Assembly (NCBI GenBank): GCA_002700865.1
Contig: PAFB01000141.1
Location: forward strand, 1 to 40,297
DNA length: 40,297 bases
Source: Rhodospirillaceae bacterium
GTDB taxonomy: Bacteria > Pseudomonadota > Alphaproteobacteria > UBA7985
Direction: 5' to 3'
A program made the translations under genes and the position numbers. Shown in pieces: positions 17,196 to 24,972 of the stretch. How positions within the stretch are numbered: position 1 is the stretch's first letter; every line of letters starts with the position of its first letter. The notes below the pieces were generated by a model. It saw only the letters and a program-made list of their open reading frames with translations. It made no database searches and had not been told where the DNA came from.

Positions 17196-18860
17196 TTAGG
17201 TTTGTGGGTTACGCTCGGCCTTACGGAGAAGGCGTCGATTGATCTTTCCGGACGACGTCATGGGAAAATCTGTCACAAAGACAACTTCTCGGGGTGCCTT
17301 GTAACCGCCCAGCGCGTCACGGACATGGTGGCGGAGGGTGTCTGCTAGCACGGTGTCACCACTCACCCCGACGTGCAGCTTGATCAGAGCCTTGACGATG
17401 GCGCCACGGTCGGGGTCGGGCTTGCCGATCACTGCCACCTCTGCAACGGCAGAATGGGCAAGCAGGCATTCTTCGATCTCTGCCGGTCCGATACGGAAGC
17501 CTGACGACTTGATCAGGTCGTCCGACCGGCCTTTGTACCAGTAGTATCCATCGCGATCTCGGACCGCGATATCGTTGGTACGCAAAAACGCCCCAAGGCT
17601 CATTTCTGCAGTTTTTTGCGGATCACGGTAGTAGCCCAGAAAGCGGGTTGGGGAAGTGTCTGGCGTGACGATTTCGCCCTCCTCGCCCTCGGCCACTTCG
17701 TTGCCCTGAGCGTCAACCAGTCTGACATCGTGGCCGGGATAAGCCCGCCCCATGGAACCCGGCCTGCGCGGAAACAAAGCCGCGCAGTTGCCGATCAGGT
17801 GATTGACCTCGGTCATGCCGTAAAACTCATTACAGACCGCGCCCAGCCGGGTTTCCACCCATTGTAACGTTTCCGCCGCCAACGCTTCACCGCCGGTACA
17901 AATGACACGCAGGTTCAGGTCATAATGCTGATTTGGGTGCGCTGTCTGCGCCAGCCGTTTGATGGCCGTTGGTGCGAGGAAGACATGCGTGACGCGGTGC
18001 CGCTCCATGAAAGCGTAGGCCTGTTCTGCCTTGAATCGCGCCAGACTGGTTGCCACGGGGCGGCCTGCCATCCAGGCTGGAAACAGCATATCCAGCAGTC
18101 CGCCAACCCACGCCCAGTCCGAGGGTGAGTAGTAGACCGCGTCCTCGTCTTCCATCGCAAGGTTGAAGAACAGATTGATCGAAGGCGCGTATGCCGCCAG
18201 TACCCGATGCGCGTGCAAAATACCCTTGGGCTTTCCGGTCGAACCGGAGGTGTACATCAGCAGCGCTGGATCATCGCGACCTGTGTAGGCTGGCTCAAAG
18301 TCAGCCGGGGCCGGGGTTTCAAGGCTCAGCCCGAGATCGTGCTCGTCCGGCGCAGGGTCGCGGCACAGGACGTGGCGCAGATGCGGGACGTCTTCGGCAA
18401 GGCTTGCACGCAAGGGCGACCAGGCCGCATCCGTGGTCAGAATAACCGGAAGCGCACAGTCATTCATCGCGTGCTTTATGGTGTCGGGGCCGTACAACTG
18501 GGACAAGGTAACGGCAACACCACCAAGTTTACAGACTGCCATATGGGCAATACCGGTGTCAGGGGATTGGCCGGTGTGAATGCCGATCAGGGCGCCCGGT
18601 CCATACCCTAAAGCCTTGAGCTTGGCCGCCAAATTAGTCGCCGCCGCGTCAATGTCAGCGAAAGTCTGAACCTGCACGGAGCCATCTTCACGCTCATACA
18701 CCATCGCAGGCTTATCGCGGCGTTCAGGGCTCAGGTGTCGCCCGACTGTCATATGGAAAATGTTGCTCTCCGGGGCAACGGCGATCTCATAGCCCATGCC
18801 GGCTTGCCGGAGATTCATGGCGGGTAGCAGCGCTTCGGGAATGGAAAAAGATGAGGTCAT
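17196..18860 (-). CDS. AMP-dependent acyl-CoA synthetase/ligase
   Basis: A 554-residue ANL-superfamily ligase, close in layout to acetyl-/propionyl-/medium-chain acyl-CoA synthetases. The P-loop-like motif YTSGSTGKPKGILHAH is intact (about 210-225), EFYGMTEVNHLIGN carries the A5 region, LRTNDIAVRDRDGYYWYKGRSDDLIKSSGFRIGP the A7/A8 hinge region, and the C-terminal MTSSGKINRRLLR the A10 catalytic Lys. It therefore should be active, joining a carboxylic acid to CoA with ATP. Its start overlaps the stop of the DUF35 gene (ATGA), so the two are coupled. The acid is unknown; the operon suggests one derived from the same substrate as the sugar genes. Confidence 0.9.
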   Translation of the reverse strand: MTSSFSIPEALLPAMNLRQAGMGYEIAVAPESNIFHMTVGRHLSPERRDKPAMVYEREDGSVQVQTFADIDAAATNLAAKLKALGYGPGALIGIHTGQSPDTGIAHMAVCKLGGVAVTLSQLYGPDTIKHAMNDCALPVILTTDAAWSPLRASLAEDVPHLRHVLCRDPAPDEHDLGLSLETPAPADFEPAYTGRDDPALLMYTSGSTGKPKGILHAHRVLAAYAPSINLFFNLAMEDEDAVYYSPSDWAWVGGLLDMLFPAWMAGRPVATSLARFKAEQAYAFMERHRVTHVFLAPTAIKRLAQTAHPNQHYDLNLRVICTGGEALAAETLQWVETRLGAVCNEFYGMTEVNHLIGNCAALFPRRPGSMGRAYPGHDVRLVDAQGNEVAEGEEGEIVTPDTSPTRFLGYYRDPQKTAEMSLGAFLRTNDIAVRDRDGYYWYKGRSDDLIKSSGFRIGPAEIEECLLAHSAVAEVAVIGKPDPDRGAIVKALIKLHVGVSGDTVLADTLRHHVRDALGGYKAPREVVFVTDFPMTSSGKINRRLLRKAERNPQT

Positions 18861-19225
18861 GCTGTGTCCTCCAACCCTAAAACCAGCCGCGGCGGGTCAC
18901 TGGCCTGCAACACAAGGGGAGACTGGGCCACAGTCGCCGTGGATTGCAGGGCAACGGTGGTCAGTCCGTCAGCGCCGTCAAACTGGGCAAGGGCAAAGTC
19001 GCCGTCGAGCCCGCTGGTCCGGGTTATCACTGTCGCCCTACCGGACAAGATCACCCACTCACCCTCTGCACTGCCGCACGTGCACGTCCGCAAGGGTGGA
19101 AAGCTGACCCGCCCACAGGCTGCGCACACCCGCGCGACCGCCCGACCTTGAGTGAGCCCTTCGACAAAGGGCGATAGCCAGCCAGCCTTCAGGTCATATT
19201 CCAGTGGCAGATGAACCGTTGTCAT
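18857..19225 (-). CDS. DUF35 / OB-fold zinc-ribbon protein (thiolase partner)
   Basis: A 122-residue protein with an N-terminal helix, a rubredoxin-like zinc ribbon CAACGRVSFPPLRTCTCG (Cys at C-x2-C and C-x-C, about residues 34-51) and a C-terminal OB fold (about 55-115). This is the DUF35 (ChsH2/acyl-CoA-binding OB) family. Members form complexes with thiolase-like enzymes and hold the acyl-CoA. Here the gene overlaps the thiolase gene upstream and the ligase downstream by 4 bp each, the classic arrangement of a thiolase-DUF35 complex. Confidence 0.87.
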   Translation of the reverse strand: MTTVHLPLEYDLKAGWLSPFVEGLTQGRAVARVCAACGRVSFPPLRTCTCGSAEGEWVILSGRATVITRTSGLDGDFALAQFDGADGLTTVALQSTATVAQSPLVLQASDPPRLVLGLEDTA

Positions 19226-20394
19226 AGCCCCCCCGACCGTCTCAAAATCGTGACTGCCGCAGTGGTACAGACCCCGCCGTGCGTGTCAGCAAGGGCGTAC
19301 TCAGGCGGGACTGAAGGCTGAAGCGCTCCGTGATAGCGTCCTTCGAGAAGGCGCGCTGCCGTGGCGACTTGTGCAACGCCAATCGCACCGGCGGGCGCGC
19401 CCTGTCCCATCAGGCCACCCGAGAGGTTTATGGGGCAGCGCCCATCGGGGGCAAAAGCGCCTGAGCTCAGGTCCTGATCTACCTGCTCACTCAGACCCAA
19501 GGCTGCGACGGCTTGCAGTTGAGCACCGGCATAGGCGTCGTAGACTTCAGCCGCTCCGATTGCCTGCGGGTGGATGCCAGCAGCATCACAAGCGCGTTTC
19601 ATAGCCCGCTGCTTGGCCGCAAACGACCCCGGTTCCGACCGCGCACCAAGGTGCATGTGATCCGTCGCAGCGCCGATACCAACAACCTGCGGCGCGGTTT
19701 TTCGCGGGGCAGCTTTCGCATGGGAGAGGATCAATGCAGCAGCACCATCGGACAGCGGCGAGCAGTGCAATCGGCGGTACGGGCTGGCCACCAGCGGACT
19801 GGCATCAATGGCGTCTGCATCATCCTTTCGCGGCAAGTGTGCGTCCGGGTTGGAACAGGCATTGGTGCGGTTCTGCTGGGTGACGTGCGCGAGGTGCCTT
19901 GGTCCAAGGCCTTGTTCAGCGGAGAAATGCTGCCACGACAAGGCGTAGAGCGCCGTCGCGGTCAAACCGGTCATGCCATCGGTCCAGTTGTCGAAAGAGA
20001 ACCCATAAAGCGACCGGATTTTGTCACCGGGGAGGCCAGAAGCCGAGGCATCCAGACCGATCACCGCTGCGTGGCTGATCAGGCCGCTCTGGATCGCCAA
20101 GGTTGCCATCTGAACCGCCGACTGCCCCGAACAGCCCCCGCTTTCACAGCGGACAACAGCCGCGCCGGTCAGTCCCAATTCGCTGGCAAGGATCGATGCA
20201 GGATTAAGCTGCAGGGCGAAAAAGTCGCTTTCGCTGGCTAGGTAAAGCGCCTCAATCTGGTCGGTTTCAACGCCCGCCATCGCCACTGCGTCTGCAAAGG
20301 CCAGCATCGCCCAGTCGCGGGGTCCCGTACCATCTTTGCGCCGGTTGAATGGCGTTTGCGCCGCACCGGTAACGACAACTTGAGGGTCCCACAT
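19222..20394 (-). CDS. Thiolase-like acyl-CoA enzyme (SCP2/lipid-transfer thiolase type)
   Basis: A 390-residue protein. The start at 20394 (MWDPQVVVTGAAQTPF) is chosen because it gives the normal thiolase N-terminus, and an upstream extension would run over the operator at 20448. The nucleophilic Cys region is present as CESGGCSGQSAVQMA (about 83-97), and AAEVYDAYAGAQLQA and NLSGGLMGQGAPAGAIG lie late in the protein. In that last motif the usual GHPxGATG is GAPAGAIG, so the catalytic His of ordinary thiolases is replaced by Ala. Together with a DUF35 partner this resembles non-classical thiolase-fold enzymes such as Ltp2-type retro-aldolases, rather than a plain acetoacetyl-CoA thiolase. It is first in a six-gene operon (thiolase, DUF35, ligase, GntR, nucleoside-hydrolase-like, DUF3179). 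Confidence 0.85.
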   Translation of the reverse strand: MWDPQVVVTGAAQTPFNRRKDGTGPRDWAMLAFADAVAMAGVETDQIEALYLASESDFFALQLNPASILASELGLTGAAVVRCESGGCSGQSAVQMATLAIQSGLISHAAVIGLDASASGLPGDKIRSLYGFSFDNWTDGMTGLTATALYALSWQHFSAEQGLGPRHLAHVTQQNRTNACSNPDAHLPRKDDADAIDASPLVASPYRRLHCSPLSDGAAALILSHAKAAPRKTAPQVVGIGAATDHMHLGARSEPGSFAAKQRAMKRACDAAGIHPQAIGAAEVYDAYAGAQLQAVAALGLSEQVDQDLSSGAFAPDGRCPINLSGGLMGQGAPAGAIGVAQVATAARLLEGRYHGALQPSVPPEYALADTHGGVCTTAAVTILRRSGGL

Positions 20395-20447
20395 GTCGGT
20401 CTGCTGATCTCCTCGCTCAAGGCAGCCTTTTGCGCCTGATGAACAGA

Positions 20448-20470
20448 ACTTATTTGTATTTACAAGTTGC
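20448..20470. promoter_or_regulatory. Putative GntR-type operator, site 1 (thiolase operon / MFS divergent region)
   Basis: ACTTATTTGTATTTAC followed by AAGTTGC, containing the perfect palindrome TTGTA-TT-TACAA (20454-20465). The first 16 bases match the sequences at 32767-32782 and 34401-34416 almost completely. The site lies about 55 bp from each of the divergent thiolase and MFS starts and could control both. TTGTATxTACAA is a usual form for UTRA-domain GntR proteins. Confidence 0.6.
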
Positions 20471-20512
20471 TGGCATATCAATAGCTCATCTGTGCTCTTC
20501 GTAGGATTCAAG

Positions 20513-21691
20513 ATGAGGTTTTGGCGTTACCTGACCGCCGTTGTTATGGGATTTGGTGCCGGTGCGCTTTATGGCTGGAGCGCTCTGGCGGCGCCGCTGC
20601 AGCAGGCCTTTGATGTTCGGACGGCTGAGATCGGTATGGTGTTTTCGATCGCTCTGGTCAGCTTTACTGTCGCCGTCCTGCTCGCGCCTGCGTTCACCCG
20701 CCTGATGGGGTCAGACCGAGTGCTTGCCGTGGGGGCTTTGGCGGCGGCGCTGTGTACGACACTCGCAGCCTTCGCCCCCAACTTTGCGCTGTTTGTTGCC
20801 CTCTTCAGCGTCGGCTTTGGGACCGCCAGCGGACTGCTTTATTCCACGGTCCTAACGATTGCAGCTCAGAGCCCAAGGCCCCAACTCGTCACCCCGATGT
20901 TTGTTACGGTCTTTGGATTGGGCGGCGTTGTTTTCGGGCCCGTTTGGAAAATCCTGGCTGCTGCCGATTGGGGGCTGACGGCGCTACTGCCTCTGTCGGC
21001 GCTTTTACTTATCGCCAGCCTGCTGGCTTGGTTTACGGGCAACAGAAAGACAGTTGACGGCGTTCAGGTCAAACAGAGCACAACCGATTCAGTTTCCGCT
21101 TCTGCTTCTGCTTCTGTTTCCGCTCCTGCCAAGTCGGCCACGCCGGGCCAGTTGCTGCACATCTGGTTGATCTTTGCCAGCGGCGCTTTTGCCGGTCTTA
21201 TGGTGCTGGGGCTAGCAGCAGAGATAATCGAAGCGGGCCCCTCGACCCTGTTCCTGACCAGCGCCGTACTCGCGGGCGTTGCCTTGGCCAATACAACGGG
21301 GCGCTTGTCTGGCGCGGCCTTTGGCAAGGCGGCTGACAGTCCCCTGAATGGTCTCCACGTCTCAGCCCTGATCACCCTCGTCGGGCTCACCACCGTGCTG
21401 TTGGCCCCTCAAGGGCTGGCGGTGGGGATTGGTCTGGTCCTGATCGCTGGCGGCTACGGCTTGCTGGCCTCAACAATCACCATGCTGACAGCCCGGCAAA
21501 CCCGGCCCGCTGATTTCCAACGGCATTTTGGATTGGTCTTTACCGCGTGGGGCGCGGCAGGGTTCGTCGCCCCGTGGCTAAGCGGCATCATTTTCGACCG
21601 GTACGGAGATTTCAGCTTGGCTTACCTTATCGCCGTGTCGACGACGGTGGCCTTGGCGCTGCTGGTCTGGGGATTCAGGCGGCGGCTTTAA
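20513..21691 (+). CDS. MFS transporter (OFA-like, 12 TM)
   Basis: A 392-residue permease. The start at 20513 (MRFWRYLTAVVMGFGAGALYGW) has AGGA 8 bases upstream and gives the normal N-terminus; an upstream TTG/ATG at 20492 is less likely. Twelve hydrophobic segments are visible in two halves of six. They are separated by a central loop (about residues 180-220) that contains a run of Ala-Ser repeats. The sequence is nearest in style to the oxalate/formate-antiporter (OFA) branch, whose members exchange small carboxylates. It is divergent from the thiolase operon and shares its operator region. Its 3' end overlaps the end of the LacD-like gene by 17 bp, tail to tail. The substrate might be a carboxylic acid from the same pathway. 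Confidence 0.82.
   Translation: MRFWRYLTAVVMGFGAGALYGWSALAAPLQQAFDVRTAEIGMVFSIALVSFTVAVLLAPAFTRLMGSDRVLAVGALAAALCTTLAAFAPNFALFVALFSVGFGTASGLLYSTVLTIAAQSPRPQLVTPMFVTVFGLGGVVFGPVWKILAAADWGLTALLPLSALLLIASLLAWFTGNRKTVDGVQVKQSTTDSVSASASASVSAPAKSATPGQLLHIWLIFASGAFAGLMVLGLAAEIIEAGPSTLFLTSAVLAGVALANTTGRLSGAAFGKAADSPLNGLHVSALITLVGLTTVLLAPQGLAVGIGLVLIAGGYGLLASTITMLTARQTRPADFQRHFGLVFTAWGAAGFVAPWLSGIIFDRYGDFSLAYLIAVSTTVALALLVWGFRRRL
21098..21115 (+). repeat. Hexanucleotide tandem repeat (GCTTCT)x3 in the MFS gene
   Basis: Three perfect GCTTCT units, flanked by near copies (GTTTCC), encode the Ala-Ser run of the central loop of the MFS protein. The unit is a multiple of three, so copy-number change would lengthen the loop without a frameshift. 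Confidence 0.7.
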
Positions 21692-22571
21692 TCAGGCGTC
21701 GTAACCGCTGGATTCCGGTCGTGCTCAGCCAGTCCCGCAGCTGCGCTTCGCCTGATTGACCAAACACACTGATGGCATCGGACCACAGCGCCCGTCCGCA
21801 CATGAAGCCGGAAAAATCGACCCCGGCTTCACGGGCCAGTTGCAGCGAGGCTTCAAAGGACTCAAACGCCACGCCGGCACTTAGGTAGACCAGCCCTTTA
21901 CCCTGCGCCGGTGCTGCCGCACGGCGGAACGCCTCCAGCGCCTGCGTGCGGCTCATGGCCGGTTCGCCAAAGCCCTCGACAAAGGCCAGGTCCACAGGAA
22001 CTTCGACTTTGAGCACATCGACCTGAAACCTTTCGTCGGCAAAGGCCTGTGTCGCCCGCGCGACCAGATTGGGTTTGATCGCTGCATAAGCTGCGCTCCC
22101 GGGTTCCAGGGTCGGGTGATAGACCAAAGGTTCCATGAGGAACTGCACCCCTGCGCGCTGGCACCGCGCGCCAATGCCCTCCACAATCTCCTGCTTACGC
22201 GCATTCAGGGCGGGGTCTTCATCAGGGGCATAGTACATGAAAAACTTAAGCTGCCTGACGCCCAGACTGGGAAAATCTTCGATGGTCAAATGGTCGGGAA
22301 GAACGGTCACTCGATCCTGACCGGTTATCCTGTAAACGTCGGCCTCAAAAGCCAGCATCCGCGCGCACGTCGCCGGATAGGCATCCAGCAGCGCTGGGCC
22401 ATATTCGGCATCAAGCAGAACCGTCGTTGCGCCCTGTCCCAGTTCTTCGAGCACCGCGCGCTTGAAGGTCACAGCATCGGTATCGAGCGCGTGGGCCCCA
22501 CGGGCTTGGCGCAGGCTGGCGGCGAGACCGCTTCCTGCATCAACGGCAACCCCGTGTATCCGCTCAACCAT
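21675..22571 (-). CDS. LacD-like class I ketose-phosphate aldolase
   Basis: A 298-residue TIM-barrel protein of the LacD (tagatose-1,6-bisphosphate aldolase) family; YihT of sulfoquinovose breakdown is a more distant member. Seen: VTFKRAVLEELGQGATTVLLDAEYG near residue 35-60, LKFFMYYAPDEDPALNARKQEIVE (about 108-131), QFLMEPLVYHP (about 143), the Schiff-base Lys in VDVLKVEVPVDLAFVEGFG (about 184-202), VYLSAGVAFESFE and FMCGRALWSDA. It should cleave a ketose 1-phosphate or bisphosphate to DHAP and an aldehyde. It is the last gene of the operon, 3 bp after dhaK. Upstream kinase, epimerase and isomerase genes suggest the substrate is made from an imported sugar. Confidence 0.85.
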   Translation of the reverse strand: MVERIHGVAVDAGSGLAASLRQARGAHALDTDAVTFKRAVLEELGQGATTVLLDAEYGPALLDAYPATCARMLAFEADVYRITGQDRVTVLPDHLTIEDFPSLGVRQLKFFMYYAPDEDPALNARKQEIVEGIGARCQRAGVQFLMEPLVYHPTLEPGSAAYAAIKPNLVARATQAFADERFQVDVLKVEVPVDLAFVEGFGEPAMSRTQALEAFRRAAAPAQGKGLVYLSAGVAFESFEASLQLAREAGVDFSGFMCGRALWSDAISVFGQSGEAQLRDWLSTTGIQRLRRLIKAAA

Positions 22572-22574
22572 GAG

Positions 22575-23612
22575 TCAGTCCCCTAGTCCGGTGTTAAGCT
22601 GCGGGAACATCGGTGCCGCATGGGGCGCGCGCCAGTACCGGGCCATTTCGGCCGTCGGTGTGAACAGCGAGATTGAGAAGCCGCCCATTTCCTGTGTCGT
22701 GGAATAGGAACCAATCATCGGGGCCTCAGTGGGAATGTTCTTTTCGCCCAGATATCCAGCGACTTCGCCGTAGATGGTGAGCAATTCCATCATCGTTGTC
22801 CCACCTGATCCGTTGATCAGCACCAGCGTATCCGTACCCGCCGCAATCGGTCTGTCGGCCAGCAACGCATCCACCATATCCCGAACCAAAGTACGGGCAG
22901 GCGCGATCTGGCGATGGCCTGCCCCACGTTCGCCATGAACCCCCATCCCAATCGCAATTTCACCGGGCGGCAGGGTAAACATGGTTTCCCCGGTCAGTGG
23001 CGAGGTTCCGGGAAACAGCGCTGCGCCCAATGTTCGTGTGGCATCCCGCACCGCTTCGCCCAGGGCCACGAGAGCATCAAGATCCAGACCCGCTTCAGCC
23101 GCCGCGCCGAGGATTTTGTAGATGAACATGGTGCCCGCTGCGCCGCGTCGCTCGTCTTCCTGACCTTGAGGCGCTGAGGAAATATCGTCGTACATCAGCA
23201 AAGGACGGACATCGAGGCCCTGATCCTGCGCCATAAAGGCAGCCGCGTTGCCATTGATCACGTCGCCTTCGTGGCGCGATATCAGCAGAACGGCACCCGC
23301 CGGGCCGGTGACTTCGATGAGGCCATCCAGAATAGCGTCTGGTGATGGGGCCGTGAACACGTCGCCGACCACGTTGGCGTCGAGCAAGCCTTCACCGACA
23401 AAGCCCATGGCGATGGGTTCATGGCCCGAGCCGTTGCCAATGAGAACGGCAACCTTATCCGCGTCGGTCCGCAGCGCTTTACGGCGCACTACGCGACGGT
23501 TCGATGATCCCAGCGATATCAGCGCCGGATAGGCCGCAACGAAACCAGCGATCATGTCGTCCGCCATGGTTTCGCGGCTGTTATAGACCTTGTTCATGCG
23601 TTCTTGGGTCAT
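22575..23612 (-). CDS. dhaK: Dihydroxyacetone kinase family, substrate-binding subunit DhaK
   Basis: A 345-residue DhaK-domain protein. The GNGSGHEP motif (about 59-66) and the Asp of RHEGDVINGN (about 116) are present. So is the His of GMGVHGERG (about 221-229), which in characterised DhaK proteins forms a covalent hemiaminal with the carbonyl of the substrate. So the ketose-binding chemistry is conserved. It starts inside the dhaL stop (ATGA overlap) and precedes the LacD-like gene by 3 bp. Family members phosphorylate dihydroxyacetone, erythrulose and other ketoses at a terminal hydroxyl. With an isomerase, an epimerase and a LacD-like aldolase in the operon, a ketose 1-kinase role is more likely than glycerol/DHA use. 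Confidence 0.88.
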   Translation of the reverse strand: MTQERMNKVYNSRETMADDMIAGFVAAYPALISLGSSNRRVVRRKALRTDADKVAVLIGNGSGHEPIAMGFVGEGLLDANVVGDVFTAPSPDAILDGLIEVTGPAGAVLLISRHEGDVINGNAAAFMAQDQGLDVRPLLMYDDISSAPQGQEDERRGAAGTMFIYKILGAAAEAGLDLDALVALGEAVRDATRTLGAALFPGTSPLTGETMFTLPPGEIAIGMGVHGERGAGHRQIAPARTLVRDMVDALLADRPIAAGTDTLVLINGSGGTTMMELLTIYGEVAGYLGEKNIPTEAPMIGSYSTTQEMGGFSISLFTPTAEMARYWRAPHAAPMFPQLNTGLGD

Positions 23613-24130
23613 GGAGCCTCCCTATTCGCAAACAGCTTCAGAAGCTCAGCGACGGAGGTGGCACCGGCGTCAACATGCCCGACTCCCGCCCCTTCGACAT
23701 ATTTTGCGCGCCCCCGCCGAGCCGCCATCGCCCGAGTCGCCTCACAGCCAGCTTGAGCAGCAGTCGCCGCTTCACCAAGGGTCGCACACGCTGCCGCTGG
23801 GATGAGCGCATCAAGCATGGTTTTGTCGCCGGCTTTAGCCTGCCCGAGCATTGAAATCCGCTGGACCGCCTTACCCAAGGCTTCAGCAACGGAACCGCCG
23901 GCTTCGATATGAACGAGCGCGTCGATTACCTGCGCGAACAACATGCCGGATGCACCGCCCGCCGCCTTGCGAAAGGCCGTGCCGGGCTCTTCATCCGCCT
24001 GAGCCGCAGCGCGTAGCCCCTTGGCCATGGTTGCCCCGTGATCACCGTCGCCGGTCGCTGCATCCAGCCGGTTCAGCGTCGCCTCCAGCGCCTCAAAGTG
24101 CGCGACTGCTGCTCGCAATGCCGCGCTCAT
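23609..24130 (-). CDS. dhaL: Dihydroxyacetone kinase family, nucleotide-binding subunit DhaL
   Basis: A 173-residue DhaL-domain protein. The metal-binding Asp cluster is present as ATGDGDHGATM (about 25-35), followed by GGASGMLF (about 58), AGDKTMLDALIPA (about 99-111), ARRGRAKYVEGAGVGHVDAGATS (about 136-158). It supplies the ADP/ATP site for the DhaK subunit. No DhaM, HPr or EI-like phosphotransferase gene is in the window, so the pair probably uses ATP like the erythrulose kinases, rather than PEP. The gene overlaps the epimerase stop and the dhaK start by 4 bp each. Confidence 0.88.
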   Translation of the reverse strand: MSAALRAAVAHFEALEATLNRLDAATGDGDHGATMAKGLRAAAQADEEPGTAFRKAAGGASGMLFAQVIDALVHIEAGGSVAEALGKAVQRISMLGQAKAGDKTMLDALIPAAACATLGEAATAAQAGCEATRAMAARRGRAKYVEGAGVGHVDAGATSVAELLKLFANREAP

Positions 24131-24963
24131 CCGAAAGTCGCTTTCATGAAGGCAAGGCTGGCTTCAGCAGCGCGGGTGGCTTCCGGCTCGATGTCCCGCC
24201 AGATGTTGAGGTCCGCGCTAGCAGGGTTCCCCGCGATAACGAACATTTCTGCGGTGATCCAACCATCATAATTGGCCGCCGCCAGACCATCTTGCACCTG
24301 CGCCCAAGGCACGTGGCCAGAACCCGGCACTCCGCGGTCGTTATCGGAGACGTGGAAATGAACCAAGGTGTCAGCCGAGGCCGCGATGGCCTGCGCCATG
24401 TCTTTTTCCTCGATGTTCAAGTGGAAGGTATCGAGCAAGACCCCCACCCGATCAGAACCCGCTGCCCGCGCCAACGCGCAGGCTTCTTCTGCTGTGTTCA
24501 GCAAGTCTGTTTCAAACCGGTTCAGCGCTTCCAGACCCAGCGTAACGCCTTCGCCATCCAGCCGGTCATGCACAGCCGCCAACGCCCGCGCCGATCTCGC
24601 CAGGCGTTCGGACTTGCGCGCCGGGTCGAACTGACCCCAGGGCGCAAACAGCACCCCGGCCAACCCGCGCGAGCCCAGTTTTGCCGTCGTCTCCACCGCC
24701 CAGTGCAGATAAGCCACCCCAGCCGCCCAGACGTCGGCGTCTGCTGAGGTGATATCGTGCGCGGTCGAGAGCCCGTCGGAACAGGTTACTTCCAGCCCAT
24801 GATCAGCAATCACTCGACCCAAGGCCGCCGCCTTCTCATCCGTCATGCCGAGCAGCGAGATTTCCACGCCATCAAAGCCCAGCTCAGCCGCCGTGCGGAT
24901 TGCAGGTTTGATGTCGTCTGTCCAGCGTGCCAGCCACAGGCCTGTGTGAATGCCAAACTTCAT
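24127..24963 (-). CDS. Ketose 3-epimerase (D-tagatose/psicose 3-epimerase family)
   Basis: A 278-residue TIM-barrel protein of the sugar phosphate isomerase/epimerase superfamily. It looks specifically like ketose 3-epimerases: MKFGIHTGLWLARW at the start, LGLEALNRFETDLLNTAEEA (about 140-160, with a metal-binding Glu), VGVLLDTFHLNIEE (about 177-190, Asp and His), HFHVSDNDRGVPGSGHVPW (about 210-228, His) and TAEMFVIAGN (Glu). All four metal ligands of the family are therefore present. The reaction is inversion at C3 of a free ketose. Its place between transporter ATPase and DhaL suggests it prepares the ketose for phosphorylation. Confidence 0.85.
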   Translation of the reverse strand: MKFGIHTGLWLARWTDDIKPAIRTAAELGFDGVEISLLGMTDEKAAALGRVIADHGLEVTCSDGLSTAHDITSADADVWAAGVAYLHWAVETTAKLGSRGLAGVLFAPWGQFDPARKSERLARSARALAAVHDRLDGEGVTLGLEALNRFETDLLNTAEEACALARAAGSDRVGVLLDTFHLNIEEKDMAQAIAASADTLVHFHVSDNDRGVPGSGHVPWAQVQDGLAAANYDGWITAEMFVIAGNPASADLNIWRDIEPEATRAAEASLAFMKATFG

Positions 24964-24972
24964 GCTGTGATC

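Noticed and set aside
16276-17199. 307-codon frame opposite the GntR gene
   Set aside because: Antisense to a GntR/UTRA protein with all expected motifs; no ribosome site and unlikely composition.
22575-24130. Ordinary glycerol/dihydroxyacetone utilisation
   Set aside because: DhaKL would fit, but there is no glycerol dehydrogenase, DhaM or DhaR, and the operon holds isomerase, epimerase, glycosidase and aldolase genes.
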